A stretch of 64,000 nucleotides of DNA from Bacteroidia bacterium (lineage in GTDB: Bacteria; Bacteroidota; Bacteroidia; Cytophagales; Cyclobacteriaceae): contig JAUILA010000014.1 in NCBI GenBank assembly GCA_030432655.1, positions 62,001-126,000 on the forward strand. Reading direction: 5' to 3'. The position numbers were made by a program, and so were the translations under genes. Positions 35,161 to 43,859 of this stretch are shown one piece after another; position 1 is the first letter of the stretch, and each line of letters starts with the position of its first letter. The notes under the pieces were generated by a model that was given only the letters and a program-made list of their open reading frames with translations, searched no databases and was not told where the DNA came from.

Positions 35161-35756
35161 ACCCTTGACTCAATATAATTATTCATCCAGCCCTTCCGGT
35201 TAATTAATTCCATTCCTGCAGTCGTAAAGTGAAGATCAAAATCAGGAAGCTTCCTGGCATCGAGTCCTGCAGTAAGTCTGAAAAATCTGTACATGGTCCA
35301 GGTTAGCAGTTTATGGTGCAAACTGTGAGCCGGCATAAAATCAGTGAACAACCATAAACCGTCTCGATTAAGTGACTTTCGTAGTGTTAAAATGAGTTGA
35401 TTGAGCTGGTCATCCCGGAAGCAATCCAGGAAAAATGGCGTAATGATCACATCATAATTACGTGGTTGCCATTCCAACAGATTCTCCCGAATAAAATGTA
35501 CATTCATAGTTGCTGTCTTCCTTTGTTTTGCCTTCGAAATCATCTTGTCCGAAATATCCACGAAATCCACAGAGATTTCTGTAAAACGCTGATCAAGCAC
35601 CGTAAGCAATTCTCCCGTTCCGCCACCAGCCAGGAGAACCCTGCTACCTTCCGGAATGGATGACAAAAAATGCGATTGAGACTCCATGAGCGTGTCACCG
35701 AAAACGAGCCTGGCCAACGCCGGGTATGCGGGCGCGACAAAATCAAACCCCGCCAT
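35145..35756 (-). CDS. Class I SAM-dependent methyltransferase
   Basis: 203 residues with motif I VLLAGGGTGELL (about 40-51), an acidic strand-2 end (VDFVDIS), and a post-motif region YDVIITPFFLDCF. The C-terminal part contains FTDFMP and a hydrophobic helix (LLTWTMYRFFRLTAGL) that may touch the membrane or a lipid. Its ATG shares one base with the stop of the UbiA-like gene (TAATG), so it is translationally coupled and probably acts on the same lipid or quinone pathway. The substrate is unknown. Confidence 0.8.
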   Translation of the reverse strand: MAGFDFVAPAYPALARLVFGDTLMESQSHFLSSIPEGSRVLLAGGGTGELLTVLDQRFTEISVDFVDISDKMISKAKQRKTATMNVHFIRENLLEWQPRNYDVIITPFFLDCFRDDQLNQLILTLRKSLNRDGLWLFTDFMPAHSLHHKLLTWTMYRFFRLTAGLDARKLPDFDLHFTTAGMELINRKGWMNNYIESRVYRPL

Positions 35757-36577
35757 TAGAAAATGATAAGATAAATTAACGGAATAATAAATACCCCATC
35801 CCCGAGTAGCCTGTATGTATCCGTGTTCGTTATTTTTTCGGCATAAAGGATCAATCCAAGCAAAACCAGGATCATCAAGGCAAAAACGGCCTGTACAGGT
35901 GGACTGCCATGCCCGATAAAACTGACCAGTGTGATCACCAGTTGTATTAGCAACAGCACTATCAGGAAGTAACGGCGCTTTTCAGTTGACAGTAACTCCA
36001 GCAAGGAAGGAAACCCGGCCTCCCGGTCTGTATGATATTCGTAATAGCTGAAGCAAAGCAAATTACCCAGGGCTATGCCTGCGAGTTGCAGAAAATGCTG
36101 GAGCTGAAGTGAGGTGAATTCACTTATCTGAACACTCAAAGCCGGCAATGCAACCCCGGCCGAATATAGTATGGCAATTACCAGTTCCTTATGATACCTC
36201 GCTTTAGCAGGTAAAAAGTGCAGCATGAGAAAATAGACGGATACAAGGATCAGCAGCCCGGTCCCGAGCCGCAATACCTGTTCATCCACCCGGAAAAGCA
36301 AGACCAATCCGGCCAGCATAACGATAACGGAAGCAACTATTAGTTTGGTGAAGTGCCTTGCGTGAAAGTGATGTCTCCTTGTTGACGGGATGTTAGTGGC
36401 CCGGTAAACATCGTTCAGATGATCGAAAGTATAAATCAGCCATACAACACATCCGAGTAACACTACGGATGGCCATGATGGAATGACTCCCCAGGTTCGC
36501 CCAAGCAGTACGGAACAACTCATGGCTCCCAGCACCACATCAAGCGATAGTATATTGATGTAGGGAAGAACCTTCAT
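35756..36577 (-). CDS. UbiA-superfamily-like membrane protein
   Basis: About 273 residues and eight or nine membrane spans. It shows a D-x3-D type first motif in IYTFDHLNDVYRAT followed by an RRHHFHARH segment, and a second region NLLCFSYYEYHTDREAG where a Glu stands in for one Asp of the usual second UbiA motif. This fits a UbiA-like prenyltransferase subgroup of unknown substrate. ATG 36577 is chosen because the open frame's earlier TTG (36610) falls inside the atp operon terminator. It is coupled to the methyltransferase by a TAATG overlap. Confidence 0.7.
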   Translation of the reverse strand: MKVLPYINILSLDVVLGAMSCSVLLGRTWGVIPSWPSVVLLGCVVWLIYTFDHLNDVYRATNIPSTRRHHFHARHFTKLIVASVIVMLAGLVLLFRVDEQVLRLGTGLLILVSVYFLMLHFLPAKARYHKELVIAILYSAGVALPALSVQISEFTSLQLQHFLQLAGIALGNLLCFSYYEYHTDREAGFPSLLELLSTEKRRYFLIVLLLIQLVITLVSFIGHGSPPVQAVFALMILVLLGLILYAEKITNTDTYRLLGDGVFIIPLIYLIIF

Positions 36578-36593
36578 ACGATAAATTAGAGAT

Positions 36594-36621
36594 AAAAAAA
36601 GGCGGAACAAAGTCCGCCTTT
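36594..36621 (-). terminator. Rho-independent terminator of the ATP synthase operon
   Basis: Stem AAAGGCGGA/TCCGCCTTT (36598-36606 and 36613-36621) with a 6-base loop; on the - strand a T run continues to 36594. It lies 19 bases after the atpG stop and separates the operon from the UbiA-like gene. Confidence 0.85.
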
Positions 36622-36639
36622 ATGTTAAATCTTGTCTGA

Positions 36640-37518
36640 TTAACCAAGCGCTTCCGCACCGGCCACGATTTCAAGGATCTCCTTCGTAATGGCAGCCTGA
36701 CGAGTCCGGTTATAAGTAAGCTTCAGCTCCTTAAGTAATTCTCCGGCGTTATCTGTCGCCTGATCCATCGCCGTCATTCGTGCACCGTGTTCCGCGGCAT
36801 TCGAATCAAGAATCGCCTTGTAAAACTGAATCTTTAACGATTTAGGAATCATCTCCTCAATGATTTCCTCCTTGGATGGCTGGAAGATATAATCGACTTC
36901 AAATTTTGCTTCCTCTTCCTGCTCCACCGGTTTTACCGGAAGGAATTGCTCGGTCCGCAGCACTTGCGTGGCTACATTTTTAAATTCATTGTAGATAATA
37001 TCGACCCTGTCGTAGGTTCCTTTCAGAAATTCATCCATGGCATATTCAGAAGCCTCTGTGCTTTTTTCAAAAGAGACCGGGCTGAACATATCCCAGTAGT
37101 CGGAAATCACCTGATAATCCCGTTTTCGGAAATAGTCAAGCGCCTTTTTTCCAACAGGCATGATCGTCACCTTACCATTGTCAAACTGCCGTTGATAATT
37201 TTCCTTAATGTGACGAATAGTTGCCTTGAAGATATTACTGTTAAATGCTCCGCAAAGACCTTTATCTGAAGTAACAACAATCAGCAGAATGTTCTCCTCC
37301 GGACGAATATCGGCGTATGTACCTCCCTGGCTTTCCTCTTGTTGCGCAGAAAGATTCTGAAGAAGGCCGGCCAGTTTTTCAGCATAAGGCCGCATACGGA
37401 TAATATTATCCTGTGCCCTTCTCAGCTTTGCCGCGGCCACCATTTTCATGGCCTTGGTAATCTGCTGGGTCGATGTGACCGACTGAATCCTGCTTTTTAC
37501 TTCCTTTAAATTTGCCAT
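36640..37518 (-). CDS. atpG: ATP synthase F1 subunit gamma
   Basis: 292 residues, the central rotor shaft of F1. The N-terminal helix ANLKEVKSRIQSVTSTQQITKAMKMVAAAKL-type segment (residues 2-32) and the C-terminal MTAMDQATDNAGEL / NRTRQAAITKEILEIV helix are highly typical. It is the last gene of the operon, 33 bases after atpA, and a strong terminator follows. The beta and epsilon genes, which follow gamma in many bacteria, are not here; in Bacteroidota they usually sit at a separate locus. Confidence 0.97.
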   Translation of the reverse strand: MANLKEVKSRIQSVTSTQQITKAMKMVAAAKLRRAQDNIIRMRPYAEKLAGLLQNLSAQQEESQGGTYADIRPEENILLIVVTSDKGLCGAFNSNIFKATIRHIKENYQRQFDNGKVTIMPVGKKALDYFRKRDYQVISDYWDMFSPVSFEKSTEASEYAMDEFLKGTYDRVDIIYNEFKNVATQVLRTEQFLPVKPVEQEEEAKFEVDYIFQPSKEEIIEEMIPKSLKIQFYKAILDSNAAEHGARMTAMDQATDNAGELLKELKLTYNRTRQAAITKEILEIVAGAEALG

Positions 37519-37551
37519 ATGGATTTATATGTATTCCTCTTCAGGATAAAT

Positions 37552-39129
37552 TTACGCGTAGTTTTTCGCCAGCTCATCTGCAACGTCACCCAGCTTCGCC
37601 GTCAATTCATCAGTAAACTGTCCGTTACGAAGCGCTTCAAGGGTATCGGCGTGTTTGTTGCGAAGTACATCAATGTAATTTCTTTCAAAATCCTTTACCT
37701 TACCAACAGGAACTTTATCCAGGTGGCCTTTTGTAGAAGCATAGATAATAGCCACTTGCTCTTCTACCGGTACCGGAGAATACTGCGGTTGTTTCAGGAT
37801 CTCCTGGTTTTTCTGACCGCGTTCAATGGTCAGCTTTGTTGCCGCATCAAGATCGGATCCGAATTTGGCAAATGCCTCCAGTTCGCGGAATTGTGCCTGA
37901 TCCAGTTTCAGGGTACCTGCCACTTTTTTCATTGGCTTAATCTGTGCAGATCCACCAACACGGGATACTGAGATACCAACGTTAATCGCAGGGCGGATAC
38001 CACTGTTAAACAGGTTGGTCTCCAGGAATATCTGTCCGTCAGTAATCGAAATTACGTTTGTCGGGATGTAAGCAGATACGTCACCTGCCTGTGTTTCAAT
38101 AATCGGAAGAGCGGTCAGCGATCCGCCTGCCTTCACCTTATCCTTAAGCGAAGCCGGCAGGTCATTCATGTCTTTCGCAATATTCTGGTCAGCGGTAATC
38201 TTGGCAGCACGCTCGAGCAGTCTTGAGTGCAGGTAGAATACATCACCCGGATACGCCTCACGTCCGGGAGGACGACGAAGCAGCAGCGAAACCTCGCGGT
38301 AAGCGACAGCCTGCTTTGACAAATCATCATAGATTACCAGGGCAGGACGACCTGTATCCCGGAAATACTCACCGATCGCGGCTCCTGTGAAAGGGGCATA
38401 GAACTGCATCGGCGCAGGATCAGAAGCGGCGGCAGATACAACCACTGTGTAATCCATGGCACCGGCACGCTCCAGCGAAGCAACCACACCGGCAACTGTT
38501 GAAGCTTTCTGGCCTACCGCAACATAAATACAGAAAACAGGCTCACCTTTTTCGTAAAACTCCTTCTGGTTTATGATAGTATCGATGGCAACAGCGGTCT
38601 TACCAGTCTGACGGTCACCAATGATCAACTCACGCTGGCCTCTACCAATGGGAATCATGGAGTCAATTGCCTTGATACCTGTCTGCAACGGCTCATTTAC
38701 CGGCTGACGGTAAATTACACCGGGAGCTTTGCGTTCAATCGGCATTTCGTAGATATCACCGGCTATCGGACCTTTTCCATCAATCGGATTACCCAGGGTA
38801 TCCACCACGCGACCGAGCATCCCATCACCTACGTTCACCGAGGCAATACGACCGGTACGCTTCACGGTATCACCTTCACGGATGTCCTGTGATTCACCAA
38901 GTATTACCGCCCCAACATTATCCTCTTCAAGGTTCAGTACGAGGGCGCGCAGGCCATTTTCGAATTCAAGAAGTTCACCGGCCTGAGCTTTTGACAAACC
39001 ATAGATTCGGGCCACACCGTCGCCCACTTCGAGCACGGTACCTACTTCTTCTAATTCGGCTTCGGTTTTTGCTCCTGATAACTGCTCTCTCAGGATCGCC
39101 GAAACTTCATCGGGTCTTACATCTGCCAT
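37552..39129 (-). CDS. atpA: ATP synthase F1 subunit alpha
   Basis: 525 residues, full length. It carries the Walker A motif GDRQTGKTA, the DELSEED-equivalent C-terminal region and the signature [17 protein letters not shown], with the conserved Arg that reaches into the beta catalytic site. It forms the non-catalytic nucleotide-binding half of the alpha3-beta3 head. It is 18 bases after atpH and precedes atpG, the standard H-A-G order. Confidence 0.98.
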   Translation of the reverse strand: MADVRPDEVSAILREQLSGAKTEAELEEVGTVLEVGDGVARIYGLSKAQAGELLEFENGLRALVLNLEEDNVGAVILGESQDIREGDTVKRTGRIASVNVGDGMLGRVVDTLGNPIDGKGPIAGDIYEMPIERKAPGVIYRQPVNEPLQTGIKAIDSMIPIGRGQRELIIGDRQTGKTAVAIDTIINQKEFYEKGEPVFCIYVAVGQKASTVAGVVASLERAGAMDYTVVVSAAASDPAPMQFYAPFTGAAIGEYFRDTGRPALVIYDDLSKQAVAYREVSLLLRRPPGREAYPGDVFYLHSRLLERAAKITADQNIAKDMNDLPASLKDKVKAGGSLTALPIIETQAGDVSAYIPTNVISITDGQIFLETNLFNSGIRPAINVGISVSRVGGSAQIKPMKKVAGTLKLDQAQFRELEAFAKFGSDLDAATKLTIERGQKNQEILKQPQYSPVPVEEQVAIIYASTKGHLDKVPVGKVKDFERNYIDVLRNKHADTLEALRNGQFTDELTAKLGDVADELAKNYA

Positions 39130-39147
39130 GATTATCTGTTCTTAATG

Positions 39148-39708
39148 TTAAATTTCTTTTATGTATGGGTTTTGGGACAATTTGTGTCCCAGTGTTTTCA
39201 ATTTCGTCCGTATGGAATCGTCAATCTGGTTGTCACCTACTTTCAGTACATATCCGCCAATCAGGTCACTGTCAACCAATTCTTTGAGCTGAACCGACTT
39301 TCTTCCGCTGATCTTCAGAACGATTTCACGGATTTCGTTTCTCAGGTCGTCCGTAAGAGGTACAGCCGTTGTAACTGTTGCCACCTCAATTCCTTTTTTG
39401 ACATTGTACTGCCGGATAAAATTTCTGGCAATTGCAGGCAGAATCGGCTCCCTGTTTTTCCTGGTGATAATATCGAAAATGGCTGAAGTCAGCTTATTCA
39501 CCTTTCCTCCGAACACCTTCTTGAGAATTTCCCTCTTGTTATGGTGTTTGATCACAGGATTCTTCAGCATTAGCTCAAAATCACGATTCTCACTGCAAAC
39601 CTTGATAAACATCTGCATGTCATGGTATACTTCTTCAAGCACACCCTGCTCGTCAGCAAGTTCTAGCAGTGATTTGGCATAACGCGATGCGGCTCTCAGA
39701 TCAGACAT
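39148..39708 (-). CDS. atpH: ATP synthase F1 subunit delta
   Basis: 186 residues of the OSCP/delta family, the peripheral stalk connector. Typical segments: the N-terminal ASRYAKSLLELADE, and the C-terminal VTTAVPLTDDLRNEI with DSDLIGGYVLKVGDNQIDDS. The gene begins three bases after the atpF stop and is followed by atpA after 18 bases. Confidence 0.95.
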   Translation of the reverse strand: MSDLRAASRYAKSLLELADEQGVLEEVYHDMQMFIKVCSENRDFELMLKNPVIKHHNKREILKKVFGGKVNKLTSAIFDIITRKNREPILPAIARNFIRQYNVKKGIEVATVTTAVPLTDDLRNEIREIVLKISGRKSVQLKELVDSDLIGGYVLKVGDNQIDDSIRTKLKTLGHKLSQNPYIKEI

Positions 39709-39711
39709 GTA

Positions 39712-40206
39712 TTAATTAAGATTAACGTCCTTGATATATTCTTCAATCAGCTGCTTCTGTTCTTTCTCGTCTGAAAGCTTTTTACGAAGCAGTTTTTCAG
39801 TGACATTCAGAACCAGCCCGGCCACTTCGGATTTTACTTCTGCGAGGGCTGCCTGCTTTTCCGTATTGATGGCCAATTTGGCATCCGCAATTAGCTTGTC
39901 AGCCTGTTTCGATGCATCTTCCTTGGCGTCGTCCTTCATCTTTGCAGCTATCTCACGAGCCTCCTTAAGAATTTCATCACGCTCCTGACGTGCTTCATCC
40001 AATAATTTCTTGTTGTCTGCCTGAAGCTTCTCCATTTCGGCTTTTGCTTTTTCCGCAGAATCAAGCGCATTCTGAATGGATTCTTCGCGTACCCGCAGTG
40101 ATTCCGTTATAGGCTTCCAGGCAAACTTGGCCAGAAGTAAGAATAAAAACAGAAAGATCACTGCCTGCCAAAAGATCAATCCGGTTCCGGGATTAAGTAA
40201 GTCCAT
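39712..40206 (-). CDS. atpF: ATP synthase Fo subunit b
   Basis: 164 residues: one N-terminal membrane span (GLIFWQAVIFLFLFLLLAKF) and a long charged, Ala-rich coiled coil, the peripheral stalk. The ESLRVREESIQNALDSAEKA segment is typical. It lies 78 bases after atpE; that gap contains a GC-rich inverted repeat (GCCGCGGCAG type, around 40241-40266) which may adjust expression of the highly made c subunit. Confidence 0.95.
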   Translation of the reverse strand: MDLLNPGTGLIFWQAVIFLFLFLLLAKFAWKPITESLRVREESIQNALDSAEKAKAEMEKLQADNKKLLDEARQERDEILKEAREIAAKMKDDAKEDASKQADKLIADAKLAINTEKQAALAEVKSEVAGLVLNVTEKLLRKKLSDEKEQKQLIEEYIKDVNLN

Positions 40207-40284
40207 GCGTATATTCAGTTAATATTTTTCAAGAGAATAAGCTGCCACGGCCTAGCGCCGCGGCAGCTCTGATAACCTTTGGTG

Positions 40285-40566
<282 letters not shown>

Positions 40567-41628
40567 CTACGCCAGTCCTGTATCCACGTCGTTCTCATCA
40601 TGGTGATGTTCTTCCGTCGCCAGCCCGATATAGAGGGCAGAGAACATAGTAAATACATACGCCTGAATCGCCGCTACAAGAAGCTCGATCAGGTTAATAA
40701 AGAGCACAATCAGGGTACTGCCTACTCCGACCAGATAACTCTGGAAAATGAAGACAAGACCGATCAGGCTCAGAATAACAATGTGCCCCGCGGTGATCGC
40801 CACAAAAAGACGAATCATCAGGGAGATGGGCTTGGTGAAAATACCGATGATCTCCACAGGCACAATAATAATTTTCAACGGGAGCGGAACCCCCGGAGTG
40901 TTGAAGATGTGGTTCCAGTAATGTTTATTACCACTAACGTTCGTAATAATAAAGGTAAATACTGCCAGGGTCAGGGTAACCGCGATGTTGCCGGTAAGAT
41001 TGGCCGCGCCCGGCAGAAGTCCCAGGAGGTTACCGAAAAGTATAAAGAAAAACAGGGTCAGCAGATAGGGCAGGTATTTCTGATAGCCATGCCCGATATT
41101 CGGCTTGATCACCTCATCCCGCAGGTAAATAATGACCGGTTCAAAAACGGATTGTATCCCGGAAGGCGCTTTACCTTCGTTCTTTTTAAAACCGCGAGCA
41201 ACGGCAAAGAAGATCAGCAGCATTACAATGGCATTGATGAAAAGCATCGCCACATTTTTGGTAATGGAGAAATCCCAGATTTTTGCTTCAGATCCTTCGA
41301 GGTGAATATGCTCATGATCATTCAGCACGTATCCGTCATAAGAGACCTTATTATGGTCTTCGTCATAGAAATTTGATGAAGAGAATACATCAAGCCCGCG
41401 ATCAGACGAATAAACGATTACCGGCAGGTAAAGAGTACCATAATGACCATCCCAAAAATGCCAGCTGTGGGCATCTACAACGTGGTGCATAATCATTTCG
41501 TCAGGCTTGAAATCATCACCACCTTCGGCTGCCCGGACGGTGGTCATTCCCAGACAAGAAAAAACAATGGTCACGATCATAACCATTGCTCCCTTATTCA
41601 TAAACTTTTTTGCGTACTGTCCTACCAT
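40567..41628 (-). CDS. atpB: ATP synthase Fo subunit a
   Basis: 353 residues, about 100 longer than the Escherichia coli protein because of an N-terminal signal peptide (ending near TTVRAAEGG) and a His- and acid-rich periplasmic stretch (HHVVDAHSWHFWDGHYG), both usual for Bacteroidota. The essential Arg is in PISLMIRLFVAITAGH, and the last helices contain LLVAAIQAYVFTMFSALYIG. With the c ring it forms the proton path. A TAnnTTTG box lies 39 bases before its ATG. Confidence 0.96.
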   Translation of the reverse strand: MVGQYAKKFMNKGAMVMIVTIVFSCLGMTTVRAAEGGDDFKPDEMIMHHVVDAHSWHFWDGHYGTLYLPVIVYSSDRGLDVFSSSNFYDEDHNKVSYDGYVLNDHEHIHLEGSEAKIWDFSITKNVAMLFINAIVMLLIFFAVARGFKKNEGKAPSGIQSVFEPVIIYLRDEVIKPNIGHGYQKYLPYLLTLFFFILFGNLLGLLPGAANLTGNIAVTLTLAVFTFIITNVSGNKHYWNHIFNTPGVPLPLKIIIVPVEIIGIFTKPISLMIRLFVAITAGHIVILSLIGLVFIFQSYLVGVGSTLIVLFINLIELLVAAIQAYVFTMFSALYIGLATEEHHHDENDVDTGLA

Positions 41629-41666
41629 GTATGTGTGTCGAAATCAGGGTCTTCGAAATTCGACTG

Positions 41667-41674
41667 CAAAGGTA
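41667..41674 (-). promoter_or_regulatory. Candidate -7 element for atpB-E-F-H-A-G
   Basis: Reads TACCTTTG, an exact TAnnTTTG match between the repeat cluster at 41744-41806 and atpB. It suggests the core ATP synthase genes have their own promoter in addition to reading from upstream. Confidence 0.45.
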
Positions 41675-41743
41675 GATAAGAATGCCCCAAAAAAAAATAT
41701 TTTAAATGGGATTTTAAGATGCTGGAGAATTGTCCCGTTGATT

Positions 41744-41806
41744 GTCCCCTTGAGGGGACTACAGGGGTGTAACATCCCCCTACGCCCCCTTCAAAGGGGG
41801 AATCCG
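41744..41806. repeat. GC-rich palindromic repeat cluster (family A copy 1)
   Basis: Two hairpins: GTCCCC/GGGGAC with loop TTGA (41744-41759), and CCCCCT/AGGGGG with loop TCAA (41785-41800), joined by AGGGGTGTAACATCCCCCTA. The second half closely resembles the sequence at 50839-50874, so this is a dispersed repeat. It sits between the AtpI-like genes and atpB. Confidence 0.75.
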
Positions 41807-41811
41807 GATTT

Positions 41812-42195
41812 TCAGCTCCGCCTGCTCACGTACCGGAACAAACTTGTAATCTCCACGATAGTGAAGATGACATACGTCGTCAGCAGAAAAACAATATTCT
41901 CCCGCGCATGCCCGGTATCTCTGTAGAGTATAATAAACGTGTAGCCGGCAAACAGAAGTAATTTAACGGCGGTGCCTCCTATGACTATCTGGACAAACAG
42001 CTGGGGTGTAACGATCAGCATGCTGACCACAAAAGTCCCGAGTATGACCAGGTACAAAAAAATTACCGAAACATAGGAATAAGTGACATTATCCAGCACC
42101 GGCCAAACCGTCCTGAGCAATTCAAATGTCATCATCAGCAGGATGGCCGTGCCGGTGAATACCATCAGAAATCGCACAAAAACTTTTTGGTCCAT
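41812..42195 (-). CDS. Four-span membrane protein at the AtpI position
   Basis: 127 residues with four membrane spans and short polar loops; the last residues are FRYVSRRS. Its place just before atpB and after an AtpZ-like gene, and its length, match the small membrane proteins (AtpI-like) that help assemble Fo in other operons. The sequence itself is too divergent to name the family. It starts three bases after the AtpZ-like stop and is separated from atpB by 183 bases with a repeat cluster. Confidence 0.6.
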   Translation of the reverse strand: MDQKVFVRFLMVFTGTAILLMMTFELLRTVWPVLDNVTYSYVSVIFLYLVILGTFVVSMLIVTPQLFVQIVIGGTAVKLLLFAGYTFIILYRDTGHARENIVFLLTTYVIFTIVEITSLFRYVSRRS

Positions 42196-42198
42196 GTA

Positions 42199-42426
42199 TT
42201 AATTGCCTCTGCGAACCAGGAGGTAAATAGAGCCTGCCAGTGCTGCCATCAGGAACAATAATAAAAACACCGGGAATTTCCACCCGATCAGCGAATCAAC
42301 ATAATATCCCAGTCCGCCCCCCAGAGCCAGGGTAATTACCAACTGAAGGCCAAGGCCCGTGTATTTAAGAAAGGTGTTAACCTGCTTTGATGTTTTCCTG
42401 TCGGACGGGTCTGTCGGCTGACTCAT
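42199..42426 (-). CDS. AtpZ/AtpI-like small membrane protein
   Basis: 75 residues with two spans (LGLQLVITLALGGGLGYYVDSL and FPVFLLLFLMAALAGSIYLLV). The Gly-rich first span with YYVDSLIGWKFP matches the AtpZ/AtpI family, which aids ATP synthase assembly or Mg2+ supply. Its only reasonable ATG (42426) lies 50 bases inside the bactofilin gene in another frame, so the two genes overlap out of frame and are likely coupled. Confidence 0.78.
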   Translation of the reverse strand: MSQPTDPSDRKTSKQVNTFLKYTGLGLQLVITLALGGGLGYYVDSLIGWKFPVFLLLFLMAALAGSIYLLVRRGN

Positions 42427-42811
42427 TTCTCTTAAAGGTTATATCCTTCTGGGTTACACCCATCTTACACTGTCCGTTGAATTTTGCCCCGGCTTCCACG
42501 ATAAGTTTGTTAGTAATAATGTCGCCGTGGATCACCGCGGTAGGTTTCAGCGTCAGCGTATCAGACACACGGATATTTCCCCTGATCTCACCTTCAAGGT
42601 CAGCATTCTGTGCGATAATATCCCCTGTCACTTCAGATGACTGACCAAGGATCGCCTTAGATTTTGAGATAACATTTCCGGCCACCTTTCCTTCAACACG
42701 AACATTACCCGTAGCTTCCAGGTCTCCGGTAAGTACGGTGCCTTTACTGATAATATTCGTTGAGTTTGAAATCTGCTCGGCAGCCCTTTGATCTTCTTTC
42801 GAATTGAACAT
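42377..42811 (-). CDS. Bactofilin family cytoskeletal protein
   Basis: 144 residues with the bactofilin (DUF583) right-handed beta helix: repeating segments such as TGDLEATGNVRVEGKVAGNV, GDIIAQNADLEGEI and GDIITNKLIVEAGAKFNG. Bactofilins polymerise without nucleotides and often place cell-wall enzymes. The M23 endopeptidase gene lies 12 bases upstream, a pairing known in other bacteria where the filament guides the peptidase. The last 50 bases also encode the start of the AtpZ-like protein. Confidence 0.92.
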   Translation of the reverse strand: MFNSKEDQRAAEQISNSTNIISKGTVLTGDLEATGNVRVEGKVAGNVISKSKAILGQSSEVTGDIIAQNADLEGEIRGNIRVSDTLTLKPTAVIHGDIITNKLIVEAGAKFNGQCKMGVTQKDITFKRNESADRPVRQENIKAG

Positions 42812-42823
42812 AGCTCTAAATGG

Positions 42824-43690
42824 TTAAAAAGTAACGAATTCTTCCGGATTGACGGAGTTCCCATTCAGCCATAGCTCAAAATGGAGATGAGGCCCGTCAG
42901 TCAAGTCACCGGTATTTCCGATGATCGAGATAATCTCCCCAGCATTAACAAAACTACCAACTTTTTTTAAGAGTTCGGCGTTGTGCTTGTAGATTGAAAC
43001 CAGGTTGCTTCTGTGCTGCACGGCTATTACGTAGCCCGAATCCTGTGTCCAGGAGGCCATGACCACTGTTCCGTCGGCAATACACTTTACCGGTTCATTC
43101 TTCTTTGCCACTACATCGACTCCGTAATGCCCTTCTTTTAAGTTATACGGGGCAGATACATAGCCGTCAAGCGGGGAAAACAAAAAAATCTCCCGTAGCT
43201 CCCGGTAACTACCGGAGGTATTAAGGAGTGACATATCTGATTGCTCAAATTCCTGCCGGAATGCGCTGTCTACCGGGGATACAGAAGTAAGATCCACTTC
43301 CTCGGTCGTTACAGGGCGTTCATTGACAGTTTCTTCAGGATTTTCTGACATGAGTTCGACAGAGTCGCCGTTAAGCACTCTTTTGAAGTTGTTGATAAAC
43401 CGGTCCTTGCTTTCCACTTCCTGGGCAAGGGAGTCTACCTTCAGCATCAGCGTATTCAGTCGCCGGTTGGCTTCCATCTGTTCATAACGCGGATCAAACC
43501 ACTGATTTAACAGGGTTTCCACCAGGAATAGGCTGATTAACAACATCACCACAAAAATCACCACCGAAAACAGGATCACCTTGGCATAGGTAAAACTGAA
43601 GGTGGATTTTTCAGCAAAATTTTCCTCGTTACGAATGATCAGCAGGTACCTGTTTACCAACCAGCTGGATAGCGTCTTCTTAGCCTTCAC
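42824..43690 (-). CDS. M23-family metalloendopeptidase, membrane anchored
   Basis: 288 residues: a short cytoplasmic N-terminus, one span (AKVILFSVVIFVVMLLISLFLV), a coiled-coil stretch, and a C-terminal LytM/M23 domain. The zinc ligands are present: H and D in GHYGVDVVA and HxH in PHLHFELW, with the extra His in YKHNAELL. It should cut peptidoglycan cross-bridges and is not a degenerate regulator. It starts with GTG 43690. It heads the bactofilin-AtpZ-ATP synthase set and is divergent from porW, which is also an envelope gene. Confidence 0.92.
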   Translation of the reverse strand: MKAKKTLSSWLVNRYLLIIRNEENFAEKSTFSFTYAKVILFSVVIFVVMLLISLFLVETLLNQWFDPRYEQMEANRRLNTLMLKVDSLAQEVESKDRFINNFKRVLNGDSVELMSENPEETVNERPVTTEEVDLTSVSPVDSAFRQEFEQSDMSLLNTSGSYRELREIFLFSPLDGYVSAPYNLKEGHYGVDVVAKKNEPVKCIADGTVVMASWTQDSGYVIAVQHRSNLVSIYKHNAELLKKVGSFVNAGEIISIIGNTGDLTDGPHLHFELWLNGNSVNPEEFVTF

Positions 43691-43718
43691 AATGCTCTTG
43701 TCTGCTTAGTCAAAAAAA

Positions 43719-43726
43719 CAAAATTA
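43719..43726 (-). promoter_or_regulatory. Candidate -7 element for the M23-bactofilin-atp unit
   Basis: Reads TAATTTTG, an exact TAnnTTTG match, 28 bases before the GTG start at 43690. No -33 box at the right distance was recognised. Confidence 0.4.
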
Positions 43727-43859
43727 GATATTCTCCTAAAGAATTGTATTAATTACCACAAATTTTACGTTTCTGACAAAACAAGGGGCATATTCTGTCC
43801 TTCGCGCACTGTAAGGTCTGGTGAACCTTGAATTTTTTGCGCATCTTAGCCTATATTTT

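Noticed and set aside
36578-36610. TTG start for the UbiA-like gene at 36610
   Set aside because: It lies inside the ATP synthase terminator hairpin; ATG 36577 is downstream of it and gives a normal N-terminus.
40600-41376. A 258-residue + strand open frame across atpB
   Set aside because: Antisense to atpB with Gln/Asn/His-rich shadow composition; the ATP synthase a subunit explains the sequence fully.
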